From: Verrucomicrobia subdivision 3 bacterium UBA693
GTDB lineage: Bacteria; Verrucomicrobiota; Verrucomicrobiia; Limisphaerales; UBA8199
Reading direction: 5' to 3'
Length of the DNA: 64,000 nucleotides
NCBI GenBank assembly: GCA_002298785.1
Contig: DBMR01000008.1
Location: 72,334-136,333, forward strand
The notes beneath the pieces are model-generated. The model saw nothing but the letters and a program-made list of their open reading frames with translations, was not told where the DNA came from and did no database searches. Both the position numbers and the translations under genes were made by a program. Numbering within the stretch: the first letter of the stretch is position 1; each line of letters opens with the position of its first letter. Shown piece after piece: positions 51,689-60,982 of the stretch.

Positions 51689-53503
51689 TCAGGCTTTCTT
51701 CTGCGGTTCGTTTTGCGGGACAAAATCCCGTGCGGCACCCGGAACGCTGTATTCATACGGGCCGCGATAGACGGAAGGCGGGGTCAGGAAGTTGCCGTGC
51801 GGCGGGGGAGTCGGGGTTTGCCAGTCCAGGGTCGTGGCTTCCCAAGGGTTATCGCTGTGGACCTCTTCTCCATGTTTGATGCTCCAGAAGAGATTAATGA
51901 TGAAGGGAATCTGGGCGAGGGCCAGGCCCACGGCGCCCCAGAGAATGAAGTTGTTCAAACCGATAACGGTCGAGCTGAGCGCGCCGGACACCCCCTGGAG
52001 TTTCAACTCGGAATACTGCACCGCGCCGTCCGACATGCGCCGGAGCATGCCGGCCATGCCCTGGATGAACATCGGCATGAACACCAGGTTCATAAATAAT
52101 AGCGAACCCCAGAAATGTACTTTACCCCAATACTCGCTCATCCGGCGCCCGGTCAGCTTCGGGAACCAGAAATAGATGCCGGCGAACAGCGCGAAAATCG
52201 TTCCGGGCGCCACGACGTAATGGAAGTGGCCAATGACGTAATACGTGTCATGCAGATGGATGTCGCTCACGCTAAAGCCGAGGGGCAACCCCGTGAGGCC
52301 GCCAATGCCGAACATCGGCAGAAACGCCAGCGCAAAGAGCATCGGTGTGTTGAAGCGGATCGAACCGCCCCAGAGCGAGATCAGCAGGCACGTGAGAATG
52401 ATCACCGACGGGATGGAGATGATCATGGTGGTGGTCTGGAAGAACGTCGCGATCTTGGTGCCCATGCCGGTCAGATACATGTGATGCGCCCAGACCAGGA
52501 AGGAAATGAAACCGATGGCCAGCGCGCCATACACCAGCGAGCGGTATCCCCACAGGGGCTTGCGGGTGTTGTTGGCAATAATCTCGGCGATGATACCCAT
52601 CGCCGGCAGGATCAGGACGTAGACTTCGGGATGCGCCAGGAACCAGAACAAGTGCTGCCACAATAGCGGGCTGCCGCCGCCGCTGACGTTTGCCAGGTTT
52701 CCGCCGACCGCCAGGCCGGTGGGCAGAAAGAAGCTCGTGCCCGCGACTTTGTCCATGAGCTGCATAACGCCCGCCGCTTCGAGCGGAGGAAACGCCAGAA
52801 GCAACAAAAACGAGGCCGTAAACTGCGCCCAGACAAAGAACGGCAGCCGCATCCAGGTCAGGCCCGGGGCCCGGAGCTGAATGATGGTGGCCAGGATATT
52901 GACGGATCCCAGCAGCGAGGAGGTGATCAGGAAAACCATGCCGATGAGCCAGAAGGTCTGGCCATCCGTCGGCACCGCCATCGACAACGGCGGATACGAG
53001 GTCCAGCCGGACTGGGCCGCACCGCCGGGGATGAAGAAGCTGACGAACATGATGATGCCGCCCAGGAAATAGACCTGGTAACTCATCATGTTGAGCTTGG
53101 GGAAGGCCATGTCGTTCGCGCCGATTTGGAGCGGCACCAGGTAATTGCCGTAGGCGCCCACAGCCAGCGGCACGATGGCCAGGAAGACCATGATGGTGCC
53201 ATGCATCGCGCCGAAAGAGTTGTAGAGGTCGGGCGACATGATGCCTTTGGCGGCGACGTCCCCAAGGAGGGCGTTGAGCAGCGGGCCCACCAGCGGCACC
53301 GCCTCACCCGGATGCGCGATCTGCCAGCGCATCATCAGCATGAGGAAAAAGCCGAAGAGCAGGAAACAGAGCGCCGTCAGCCCGTACTGGATGCCGATGA
53401 CTTTGTGGTCGGTGGAGAAGATATAGGTGCGCCAGAAACCCTGGTCAGCATGATGCGCCTCATGCGCGTGGGCATGGTGCGGGGCATAAGTAGTGGCCTG
53501 CAT
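51689..53503 (-). CDS. ctaD: Cytochrome c oxidase subunit I
   Basis: The 604-aa protein contains the heme a/a3 and CuB ligands: MHGTIMVFLAIVPLAVGAYG, HPEVYVLILPAMGIIAEII (with the D-channel Glu and the Tyr-His pair), VWAHHMYLTGMG and LHDTYYVIGHFHYVVAPGT. The HPEVY preceded by Ala (LAHPEV) instead of Gly is a small change. It is the oxygen-reducing, proton-pumping core. The gene starts the second block of the oxidase cluster, after a 124-base spacer. An extra His-rich N-terminus (HHAHAHEAHHADQ) may bind copper. Confidence 0.95.
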   Translation of the reverse strand: MQATTYAPHHAHAHEAHHADQGFWRTYIFSTDHKVIGIQYGLTALCFLLFGFFLMLMMRWQIAHPGEAVPLVGPLLNALLGDVAAKGIMSPDLYNSFGAMHGTIMVFLAIVPLAVGAYGNYLVPLQIGANDMAFPKLNMMSYQVYFLGGIIMFVSFFIPGGAAQSGWTSYPPLSMAVPTDGQTFWLIGMVFLITSSLLGSVNILATIIQLRAPGLTWMRLPFFVWAQFTASFLLLLAFPPLEAAGVMQLMDKVAGTSFFLPTGLAVGGNLANVSGGGSPLLWQHLFWFLAHPEVYVLILPAMGIIAEIIANNTRKPLWGYRSLVYGALAIGFISFLVWAHHMYLTGMGTKIATFFQTTTMIISIPSVIILTCLLISLWGGSIRFNTPMLFALAFLPMFGIGGLTGLPLGFSVSDIHLHDTYYVIGHFHYVVAPGTIFALFAGIYFWFPKLTGRRMSEYWGKVHFWGSLLFMNLVFMPMFIQGMAGMLRRMSDGAVQYSELKLQGVSGALSSTVIGLNNFILWGAVGLALAQIPFIINLFWSIKHGEEVHSDNPWEATTLDWQTPTPPPHGNFLTPPSVYRGPYEYSVPGAARDFVPQNEPQKKA

Positions 53504-53533
53504 TCAGTTCAATAGTTGCCGTTATTCGCCAAG

Positions 53534-53563
53534 ACGATAGCTAACCTTATTTTGTTCTGACAA
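53534..53563 (-). promoter_or_regulatory. Candidate promoter for the oxidase operon
   Basis: On the minus strand TTGTCA (53563-53558) and TATCGT (53539-53534) are separated by 18 bases, in an AT-rich patch directly upstream of the ctaD start. Score by eye only; the spacer also serves as the end of the ctaA-ctaB block. Confidence 0.3.
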
Positions 53564-53627
53564 TAACAATCTAGGATAAGGAAACGTGGAATCCCCTGCT
53601 TGTCAACTGGCATGTCGCAAAAGCGGG

Positions 53628-54530
53628 TTAAGGCAGTTTGTCGATGACCATCGCGCCCAGCAGCAGCGGCAGGTACAGGATCGAGGCGTAAAAGAGATAC
53701 CGCGCGCGGGAGAGGTTCAGTTTCCGGGAGAAATCAATGGCGCACCAGAGGAAGATGGCGCCGAGCACCAGGGCGCCGGCCAGGTAGAGCGGGCCGGCCA
53801 GGCGGAACAGGAACGGGCACAGGCTCACGCCGACGAGGGCCAGGGTGTGGCTGACGGCCTGGCGTCCGGTGCGATGACCGTCGTGGTCCACCAGCGGCAG
53901 CATCTGGAAGCCGGCTTTGGCGTATTCGTCGCGGTAAATCCAGGCGATGGCCATGAAATGCGGCAGTTGCCAGAAGGCCAGGATGGCGAACAGCGCGAGG
54001 CCTTCGCTAGTGATCTGGCCGCGGGCGGCGGTCCAGCCCATCAGCGGCGGCAAGGCTCCCGGGACCGCACCCACCAGGGTGTTCATCCAGGTGAGGCGTT
54101 TCATGGGGGTATAGATAAAGACGTAGCTAACCAGCGAGAGGGCGCCGAGGGCGGCGGTGACCCAATTGACGGCAAGCACCAGGCAGGCCAGGCCGAGGGC
54201 GGCCGTGGCCACCCCGATCGCCAGCACCGTGCGGGGTTGCATCCGGCCCGAAGGCAGTGGGCGGTCGCGCGTACGGCGCATGCGCGCGTCGTATTCGCGT
54301 TCGATCAGTTGGTTGAGCGCCGAGGCGCCGCAAGCCAAGAGGCTGGTGCCGGCGAGCGCCCACGTCATCAAGCCGTAATCCATCGGTCCCTGGTAACCGA
54401 CATAAAAGCCCACCATCGTAGTCAGGAGCACCAGCAGGGTGAGCCGGGCCTTGAACAGATCGGCGTAGACCGCCACCCAGTTTTTTTCCACCGGGACGGG
54501 CTGGGTGATTCTTACAACCGTAGCCTTCAT
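53628..54530 (-). CDS. ctaB: Protoheme IX farnesyltransferase
   Basis: The 300-aa membrane prenyltransferase has the first Asp-rich motif NQLIEREYDARMRRTRDRPL and the second, WIYRDEYAKAGFQML. It attaches a farnesyl chain to heme B, giving heme O for the oxidase. The ATG at 54530 is used, since the longer frame to 54629 lies inside ctaA. It starts five bases after the ctaA stop. Confidence 0.93.
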   Translation of the reverse strand: MKATVVRITQPVPVEKNWVAVYADLFKARLTLLVLLTTMVGFYVGYQGPMDYGLMTWALAGTSLLACGASALNQLIEREYDARMRRTRDRPLPSGRMQPRTVLAIGVATAALGLACLVLAVNWVTAALGALSLVSYVFIYTPMKRLTWMNTLVGAVPGALPPLMGWTAARGQITSEGLALFAILAFWQLPHFMAIAWIYRDEYAKAGFQMLPLVDHDGHRTGRQAVSHTLALVGVSLCPFLFRLAGPLYLAGALVLGAIFLWCAIDFSRKLNLSRARYLFYASILYLPLLLGAMVIDKLP

Positions 54531-54534
54531 CAGA

Positions 54535-55782
54535 TCAGTATAGATTCTCAACGCTTGCCTTGGAGCCCGGGAGCGAACGGGACCCCGGCGAGGGGCGCAA
54601 GCTCGATGCGGCGTTTCGGGCAAAAGCAAATTTTTGAATAGAAACTATACATGCAACTGTTCCAAGCGCCAGTGCCAGGGCGCCACATAATACGTGTGCG
54701 GTGGCGATGTCTGCGGCCTTGTTGGACCAGATAGTGGCCACGCCCAGAGCCACTTGCAGCAGAATCAGTCCAAGCCATGACAGGGATAAGGTTCCTAAAA
54801 AACTTTTTGCTCCGAGCCGGGAGACCGTGGCGCGGGCGCCGGCGGCGGTGGCCACCAGGATTAGCAAGGCCAGCAGGCGGTGGGTCATCTGGAGGGTGAT
54901 CTGGGTCGCGGTGATCGGGTTCAGGGCGGTGACTTCGAGGCGTTGCTGATTATAGCGCGCCACGGCTTCAGGGTCGGTATCCGGCCAGATTTTGCCGTAG
55001 GCCAGCGGGAAATCCGGGATGGCCAAACCAGCATGCTGATGTCGCATCGTCGCGCCAAGGGTGAGTTGTACCAGGATTAACAGGGTGATGCCGAAGAACC
55101 AGCGGATGAGCACGGGATGCCGGGCCGCCTCGATGGGCGGTGCCGTTGCCGTCGCCTGCCACCAGCGGCTGGTGAAAAGGGCGATGGCGCAAATCAGACA
55201 AAAGAAGAGCTGGGCCAGGGTGGCGTGGAAGATCCCCAATTCATCTTTGATGGCCGTCACCCGCAGGCCGCCCAGCACTCCCTGAGCGACCACAGCGAAG
55301 AAGGCGACCACCCCGAGCCGTCGCAGCCACCGGGGCGCGCCGTCACCGCCAGGCCACATGAAACTGATGAGAAATCCGGCAGCACCTACTGTCAACAGGA
55401 CCGTGGCATCCTGGGAGCGAGCCGGCATTTTGATGAAAGTGGCGAGACCCGTGGCGAAGAGGATAACGGCGGGCCAGCGCAGCCAGGGGCGCGCGGACCG
55501 TCCGTGCAGCCACAGCGCCAGGATGGTGGTTAGCAGGCCGACTCCCGAGGCGACCAGCCGATGCGAATGCTCGTAGAAGATGCCGCCCACCCACTTCGAG
55601 AGCGGAAAGAAGAACATGTTGTAGCCATAGGTGTTCGGCCAGTCGGGAACCGACATCCCGACGCCATGGCTGGTGACCAGGCCGCCTACCCCGATCAACA
55701 TGAGAGTGGCGGCGGCGGTCAAGAGGGCAAAACCATGAAGTCCGCGCGCCGGCTGCCCTCCGGGAATCAACTTGTCTTCCAT
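54535..55782 (-). CDS. ctaA: Heme A synthase
   Basis: The 415-aa protein has eight or so membrane helices and the conserved VGGLVTSHGVGMSVPDWPNT and YEHSHRLVASGVGLLT motifs, with a later heme-binding His in MRHQHAGLAIPDFPLAYG and THRLLALLILV. It oxidises the methyl group of heme O to make heme A. Together with ctaB it shows the oxidase to be of the aa3 class. The C-terminus is long and basic. The cupredoxin-like gene lies 53 bases upstream on the same strand. Confidence 0.93.
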   Translation of the reverse strand: MEDKLIPGGQPARGLHGFALLTAAATLMLIGVGGLVTSHGVGMSVPDWPNTYGYNMFFFPLSKWVGGIFYEHSHRLVASGVGLLTTILALWLHGRSARPWLRWPAVILFATGLATFIKMPARSQDATVLLTVGAAGFLISFMWPGGDGAPRWLRRLGVVAFFAVVAQGVLGGLRVTAIKDELGIFHATLAQLFFCLICAIALFTSRWWQATATAPPIEAARHPVLIRWFFGITLLILVQLTLGATMRHQHAGLAIPDFPLAYGKIWPDTDPEAVARYNQQRLEVTALNPITATQITLQMTHRLLALLILVATAAGARATVSRLGAKSFLGTLSLSWLGLILLQVALGVATIWSNKAADIATAHVLCGALALALGTVACIVSIQKFAFARNAASSLRPSPGSRSLPGSKASVENLY

Positions 55783-55835
55783 CAAAAATTAAGCCGCTGC
55801 GAGTCGCCCCGCAGCGGCTGAGGGAAAAGGCTTGG

Positions 55836-56546
55836 TTACTTGGCGTCGAGCGCCAGTTCCACGGACACGGCGCCGTCCTTGACTTCAATCTCTTTGGTCA
55901 CCACGCCCGCTTTGCGGTGGGCGGCCTTGAGGGTGTATTTGCCGGGGGGCACATTGGCGATCTTGAAAGTGCCATCCGCGCCGGACACGGCAAAATACGG
56001 GTGATCAAACACGCTGACCCACGCGAACATCCAGGGGTGGACGTCGCATTTGAATTTCACGAAATCCTCCGCTTTGGTGAACGAGAAGGAGAGGTCCGGG
56101 CCGTTGGGCATCTGGGCCTTGTTCTCCTCGCCGTTACCGGCGACGGTCGGTTGGGAGTGCACGTTGTGCAGCACCGGATCGGAGTTCTTAATCGTAATCT
56201 TTTGGCCGGTCTGGACCGCCATAATCTGGGGGATATAGAGGCAGGTCTTTTGGTCCATCACCGCGGGAGCGGCGGAGGCGCCGGTCGATTTGCCGCTGAC
56301 GCCGTCCAGCGAAACCACAACATCCGCCAGTTCGCCCTTACCGCCAACCACATAGAACCGGGTCGTCGGGGTGGTCGAGTGCATTTTGCCGCACGTCGGA
56401 TCGTCCTTCAGCGGAGCGATATCCCGCTCTTTGGGAGGGGTGCCTTTGAGCGTGATGGTGCCGGTGATATCTCCAGCCTGGAGGGAGAACACGCCCGCCA
56501 CCAGGGCCGAAGCCAGGAGAGATTTGGTCAGAATATTCATGTTCAT
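55836..56546 (-). CDS. Exported cupredoxin-like protein with a carboxypeptidase-regulatory-like domain
   Basis: The 236-aa protein has a signal peptide (LTKSLLASALVAGVFSLQAG). Its first domain has PVLHNVHSQPTVAGN and FKCDVHPWMFAWV, giving His, Cys, His and Met in type-1 copper order, like plastocyanin. The C-terminal domain (GTFKIANVPPGKYTLKAAHR) is a carboxypeptidase regulatory-like beta fold. It may be a periplasmic copper electron carrier or copper donor for the oxidase; operon neighbours support that. No copper chemistry can be proved from sequence. Confidence 0.75.
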   Translation of the reverse strand: MNMNILTKSLLASALVAGVFSLQAGDITGTITLKGTPPKERDIAPLKDDPTCGKMHSTTPTTRFYVVGGKGELADVVVSLDGVSGKSTGASAAPAVMDQKTCLYIPQIMAVQTGQKITIKNSDPVLHNVHSQPTVAGNGEENKAQMPNGPDLSFSFTKAEDFVKFKCDVHPWMFAWVSVFDHPYFAVSGADGTFKIANVPPGKYTLKAAHRKAGVVTKEIEVKDGAVSVELALDAK

Positions 56547-56787
56547 GATCGCAAAAACGGTGACAAACTAGCATCGTCCTAATAGTTACGCAAGTGGCTT
56601 GTAGCGGAATTAACCCTTTTAATAAGTGGATGTGATTTTCTCCGACGCGGGGCCGCCGGCAACAGGGAAAGTGGGTGGCGCCGCCCGGACCGTTGGTCCT
56701 TCGCCACCGCTTTTTTTTGCGCGGATGCCGGCATTTTTGGACTTGTGATCGGGTATGGGGTAGCTTTTCTTTAGAACCGATAACCCC

Positions 56788-57660
56788 ATGACCGCTATAC
56801 GAACAGACCACGGCCCGCGTGGCCGCCGGCTGGCTGCCGCCGCGCCGCCGGGATTTACCCTGATTGAACTGCTGGTGGTGATTGCCATCATCGCGATCCT
56901 GGCGGCGATGCTGCTGCCCAGCCTGGGCAATGCGAAGATCAAAGCGCAGGGCATCCAGTGCATGAGCAATTTGAAGCAGTTGCAACTGGTTTTCCTGATG
57001 TATCCGGACGACAACAACGACCGGATGACTTCTTCAGGCTACACCAGGCCGGTAGAGTCGACCGCCTGGGTGGATGGCTGGGAGGATTTCAACGGGGCCA
57101 ACCTGGATAACACCGACCCCGGGACGCTGACCGATCCAAAGCGGGCCAAGTTTGCTCCTTATCTGAAATCGGTCGCGGTGTACAAGTGTCCGGCCGACCG
57201 CAGCGTCGTGAGCGTGGGCGGCAAAATGGTGGCGCGGCTGCGCAGTCTGAGCATGGGCCAGCAGTGGGCCGGGCCGGGGGACTGGCTGGATCCGGCGGGT
57301 TTCGGCGCGAACGTTACGTCGAAGAAATACCGGGTGTACTATAAAAAGGCGGAAATCGACAGCCCCAGCATGCGGTTCGTTTTTTTGGATGAACATCCGG
57401 ACAGTATGAACGCCGGAGGCTTTGCGACGATGATGGTGGAATCGGCCGCCAGCGCGCGCATCATTGATTTTCCGGCCACCTTTCACAACGGTGCCGGGGG
57501 AATTTCGTTTTCGGACGGCCACGCCGAGATCCGCAAGTGGCGGGATGCCCGTACCCGGCCGGCGGTGAAATATAACAATGATTTACCGCTGAATGTGGCA
57601 TCCGGTAACAACCAGGATATGATCTGGCTGTCGGACCGAACCACGCGGCTGAATCGTTAA
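56788..57660 (+). CDS. Type II secretion/prepilin-like protein
   Basis: The 290-aa protein has a type IV prepilin leader, RLAAAAPPG before FTLIELLVVIAIIAILAAML; cleavage is expected between G and F, as by a PilD-like peptidase. The remainder (MSNLKQLQLVFLMYPDDNND, DEHPDSMNAGGF, FHNGAGGISFSDGHAEIRKW) is the H-X9-DG-type C-terminal domain common in Verrucomicrobiota and Planctomycetota. The role is probably in an envelope-associated pseudopilus or sheath. No secretion genes are adjacent. It stands divergent from the cupredoxin-like gene, with 241 bases between. Confidence 0.85.
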   Translation: MTAIRTDHGPRGRRLAAAAPPGFTLIELLVVIAIIAILAAMLLPSLGNAKIKAQGIQCMSNLKQLQLVFLMYPDDNNDRMTSSGYTRPVESTAWVDGWEDFNGANLDNTDPGTLTDPKRAKFAPYLKSVAVYKCPADRSVVSVGGKMVARLRSLSMGQQWAGPGDWLDPAGFGANVTSKKYRVYYKKAEIDSPSMRFVFLDEHPDSMNAGGFATMMVESAASARIIDFPATFHNGAGGISFSDGHAEIRKWRDARTRPAVKYNNDLPLNVASGNNQDMIWLSDRTTRLNR

Positions 57661-57674
57661 AGGGGTGGGTTATT

Positions 57675-58175
57675 TCACACCTTTAGTCCGGGTTCCGCTG
57701 GCACAGACAGATCCTTCATGAGTCGCGCCATGGCGAGGGCGGTTTGGGCGGCTTCAACTCCCCGGTTGTGACGGGGATCGAGGCAACGGACCCGGGCCTG
57801 GTCCCGGTTTTCCAGCAACAGGACCTCGTGAATCACCGGCACCTCGTGGGCGAGCTGGATTTCCATCAACGCGCGGCTGACCGCTTCCCCGATGTGAGCG
57901 GCGTGGACGGTTTCTCCGCGCAAGATGACGCCCAGGCAAATGAGGGCTGAGGGCGCGGTGGTGCGGGCCAGGCGCCGGGCGACGATCGGGATTTCGTAGG
58001 CGCCGGGCACCCGGACCACTCGAACGCGGGTAGCCCCGGCGCGGCGCAGTTCGGCCTCGGCTCCCTTGAGCATCACATCGACATACTCGGCGTTATACTG
58101 TGAGGCGACGATGCAGAAACTGGCGTCGCGCGGGGCGCGCGGGACGCTGGACTTCTTTTTGACGGCTTTGAGCAT
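57675..58175 (-). CDS. ribH: 6,7-dimethyl-8-ribityllumazine synthase
   Basis: The 166-aa protein has FCIVASQYNAEYVDVMLKGA, GAYEIPIVARRLA, LICLGVILRGETVHA (catalytic region) and IPVIHEVLLLENRDQA-type sequence, as in lumazine synthases. It joins 3,4-dihydroxy-2-butanone 4-phosphate with the pyrimidine from the pathway. The gene follows ribBA by six bases. Confidence 0.94.
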   Translation of the reverse strand: MLKAVKKKSSVPRAPRDASFCIVASQYNAEYVDVMLKGAEAELRRAGATRVRVVRVPGAYEIPIVARRLARTTAPSALICLGVILRGETVHAAHIGEAVSRALMEIQLAHEVPVIHEVLLLENRDQARVRCLDPRHNRGVEAAQTALAMARLMKDLSVPAEPGLKV

Positions 58176-58181
58176 AGGAAA

Positions 58182-59381
58182 TCAGAGCAGATGGCCAAGT
58201 TTCTCGCGTTTGGTCTTCAGGTAGTGGGCGTTGTGGGGATTGGGCTTAATTTTGATGGGGACCTGTTCGACGATTTCCAGCCCGTACCCGCCCAGGCCGA
58301 CTAGCTTGCGCGGGTTATTGGTTAGCAACCGGATGGTTTTGAGGCCCAGATCGGAGAGAATTTGCGCGCCCAGACCGTACTCGCGCAGGTCCATTTCGAA
58401 CCCGAGTTTCACGTTGGCTTCCACGGTGTCGTAGCCTTGTTCCTGGAGTTTGTAGGCCTGAATTTTCGGTGCGAGCCCGATGCCCCGGCCTTCCTGGCGC
58501 ATGTAAACCACCACGCCGGCGCCGGCGGCGGCCACCTGCCGCATGGCCTGGTGCAGTTGCGGCCCGCAATCGCACCGCTGCGATCCGAAGACATCGCCGG
58601 TCAGGCATTCGCTGTGCACACGCACCAGGACGTTCTTCTTGCCCGCCACTTCGCCGTGCACCATGGCGAGGTGATGCTGGCCGTCCACCTTCGAGCGATA
58701 AAGATACAGCGAAAAATCGCCATACTCCGTCGGCATTTGCACGACTTCGATCCGCTCCACCAGCTTCTCACGGGTGCGCCGGTGCTGGATCAGGTCCGCG
58801 ATGGTGCAGATTTTGAGCTTATGTTTGCGCGAAAACTTCGTCAGCTCCGGCAAGCGCGCCATGGAGCCGTCGTCGTTCATGATTTCGCAAATGACGCCGA
58901 TGGGCCGGCAACCCGCCAGGGAGACGAGATCCACGGCGGCTTCGGTGTGGCCGGCGCGTTGCAGCACTCCGCCGGGGCGGGCGCGTAGCGGGAACACGTG
59001 GCCGGGCGCCACCAGGTCGTTCGGCACCGCGGTGGGATCGGCCATGATGCGGATCGTTTCCGCCCGGTCAGGGGCGCTGATGCCGGTGGTTACGCCTCTC
59101 GCGGCGTCCACGCTAACTTGGAAATCTGTTTTAAACGTCTCGCGGTTTTGGTGCACCATACGTTCGATGCCCAACTGTTGCAGGCGTTCCGAGGTGGTGG
59201 GCACGCAAATCAGGCCGCGGCCGAACCGGGCCATGAAGTTCACCGCGGCGGGGGTGACAAACTGTGCCGCCATGATCAAATCGCCCTCGTTCTCACGGTC
59301 CGCGTCGTCCACGACGATCACCATCCGGCCCCGGCGCAGGTCGGCGATAACGGACTCTATCGTATCAAATTTATGAGGCAT
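58182..59381 (-). CDS. ribBA: Bifunctional 3,4-DHBP synthase / GTP cyclohydrolase II
   Basis: The 399-aa fusion has RibB (MVIVVDDADRENEGDLIMAA, GHVFPLRARPGGVLQRAGHT) followed by RibA with the zinc Cys set in CLTGDVFGSQRCDCGPQL and the base-recognition YMRQEGRGIGL. It supplies both precursors for riboflavin synthesis. It starts the riboflavin pair with ribH. The upstream 179 bases show no FMN riboswitch that I can recognise. Confidence 0.95.
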   Translation of the reverse strand: MPHKFDTIESVIADLRRGRMVIVVDDADRENEGDLIMAAQFVTPAAVNFMARFGRGLICVPTTSERLQQLGIERMVHQNRETFKTDFQVSVDAARGVTTGISAPDRAETIRIMADPTAVPNDLVAPGHVFPLRARPGGVLQRAGHTEAAVDLVSLAGCRPIGVICEIMNDDGSMARLPELTKFSRKHKLKICTIADLIQHRRTREKLVERIEVVQMPTEYGDFSLYLYRSKVDGQHHLAMVHGEVAGKKNVLVRVHSECLTGDVFGSQRCDCGPQLHQAMRQVAAAGAGVVVYMRQEGRGIGLAPKIQAYKLQEQGYDTVEANVKLGFEMDLREYGLGAQILSDLGLKTIRLLTNNPRKLVGLGGYGLEIVEQVPIKIKPNPHNAHYLKTKREKLGHLL

Positions 59382-59560
59382 AAGCCGGAGGCAGAATACA
59401 ACCGGTAAGCCGGGTTGGCAGCTTCAAAAAGCGCCATTTCTGGCAGAACTGGCGCGGGACACCGCCCAAATCCCGGCCGGCAGGTCGTCCACGCCACTTC
59501 ATTTCCATAACCGCTCAAACCGGTTGGAAAATCCCGTGACGCAGCAGGTTGGGTTGGGAT

Positions 59561-60982
59561 TCAACCGGCGGTGGGAGGCGGTACGGCTTTCAAGGCTGCT
59601 TCGTAAACAGACTTCAACGGCACGTTTGCGGCCGCAGCCGCGGCTTTGCAGGATTCGAATTCCGGCGCCGCCTGGACCTGGCGGCCGTCGAGTCTGCCGA
59701 GTTTGACGGCGATTTCCCCGAACGGCGTTTTGACGGCAATGATCTCGCGCGCGAGCTTGCGCCGCTCGGCGGTGTGGCGCCGCACGCCGAAGCTCGTGGT
59801 CTCGGTCAGCATCAGCGCGGTGAAGTCATCCGCTTTTTCTTCCGCGCACAAAACCGTGAGCAGCGTGCCCGGGCGGCTCTTTTTCATCTGGATGGGAGTG
59901 TAGAAGACGTCGAGGGCGCCGCGGAGGAGGGCTTTCTCGACGAAATGCCCGAGCACCTCGGAGCTGACGTCATCCAGGTTCGCTTCGAGGACGGCCACGG
60001 TGTCGATTTGCCAGTCGTGCGTGCCGGTGCTGGTGGAGAGATCGCCGAGGATTACCCGGAGCACATTCGGCCGCGTTTGGTGATCGCGGGTGCCCAGGCC
60101 AAAACCGATCCGGCGCGGCGCCAGGTTGCGCATGGGCCCGAAGTGTTCCACAAACTCGGCCAGGATGGCGGCGCCGGTGGGGGTCACCAGCTCGTGGGGC
60201 TCGTCACATTGCGACACCCGGATGGCGCGGGCAGACAGGATTTCGAGGGTGGCCGGGGCGGGAATGGGGAATTGGCCATGGGCGCAGCGGACCGTGCCGG
60301 TGCCTTCGACCACTGGTGAAGACAGCACGCGTGGTTTGCCCAGCATCTCCAGGGCGATGCACGCGCCCACGATATCGACGATGGAATCCACCGCGCCCAC
60401 CTCGTGGAAATGGACTTCATCCGCGGGCACCCCGTGAATCTTGCCTTCGGCAATCGCGACCCGCTGGAAAACGGCGATGGCTTTGGACTTCACCCAATCG
60501 GAAAGCGAGGAATGCTCGATGAGCTCGCGGATTTCGGCAAAACCCCTGCCATGTTCGTGTTCCTCGGCATGCTCATGCTCGTGTCCATGTTCATGCTCAT
60601 GTTCATGCTCATGCTCGTGTCCATGTTCATGCTCGTGTCCATGTTCATGCTCGTGTTCGTGCGAGTGTGAGTGGTCATGCCCATGCTCATGCGCATGATC
60701 GTGCTCGTGAGAATGGGAATGAGTGTGGCTATGGCCATGGGCGTGAGCCTGGGCCTCATGATCCGCTCCGTGGTGGTGTCCGTGCTCGGCCAGGTGGACT
60801 TCGAACCGGGTGCCGGCGATACTGGCTTTATGGGCGTGGGCCGCGTGCAGATGATAATCGTGGAGGCCCAGCTTGCGGAGTTCGCCTTCGAGCCGGTGGA
60901 AATCGACGCCCACATCGATCAGGGCGCCGATGAACATATCGCCGCTGACACCGCTGAGGAGATCAAGATAAAGAGTATTCAT
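59561..60982 (-). CDS. larC: Nickel insertion protein LarC, with a long His-rich insert
   Basis: The 473-aa protein has the LarC start (LYLDLLSGVSGDMFIGALID) and conserved FHEVGAVDSIVDIVGACIAL, LVTPTGAAILAEFVEHFG and VAVLEANLDDVSSEVLG. It inserts nickel into the pyridinium bis-thiocarboxylate cofactor of lactate racemase. Between about residues 66 and 146 lies a stretch dominated by His with Glu, Asp and Gly, which should store nickel. Here the gene is one frame, unlike the two-part larC of Lactobacillus. The ATG overlaps the larB stop (ATGA). No larA or larE is in the window. Confidence 0.9.
   Translation of the reverse strand: MNTLYLDLLSGVSGDMFIGALIDVGVDFHRLEGELRKLGLHDYHLHAAHAHKASIAGTRFEVHLAEHGHHHGADHEAQAHAHGHSHTHSHSHEHDHAHEHGHDHSHSHEHEHEHGHEHEHGHEHEHEHEHEHGHEHEHAEEHEHGRGFAEIRELIEHSSLSDWVKSKAIAVFQRVAIAEGKIHGVPADEVHFHEVGAVDSIVDIVGACIALEMLGKPRVLSSPVVEGTGTVRCAHGQFPIPAPATLEILSARAIRVSQCDEPHELVTPTGAAILAEFVEHFGPMRNLAPRRIGFGLGTRDHQTRPNVLRVILGDLSTSTGTHDWQIDTVAVLEANLDDVSSEVLGHFVEKALLRGALDVFYTPIQMKKSRPGTLLTVLCAEEKADDFTALMLTETTSFGVRRHTAERRKLAREIIAVKTPFGEIAVKLGRLDGRQVQAAPEFESCKAAAAAANVPLKSVYEAALKAVPPPTAG
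60560..60745. repeat. Low-complexity repeat coding the His-rich segment of larC
   Basis: On the plus strand this is built of six-base units (CATGTT, CATGCT, CGTGTC and similar) in tandem. Each unit translates on the minus strand to His with Glu, Asp or Ser. Repeated blocks of the kind CATGCTCGTGTCCATGTT occur at least twice. The array could expand and contract by slippage without breaking the frame. Confidence 0.75.

Noticed and set aside
50768..52099. 443-aa + frame across oxidase subunit genes
   Set aside because: Rich in His/Glu/Gln, antisense to subunits III and I whose metal ligands are all present.
59382..59560. FMN riboswitch before ribBA
   Set aside because: The characteristic conserved FMN-riboswitch blocks could not be recognised in the 179-base leader on the minus strand.
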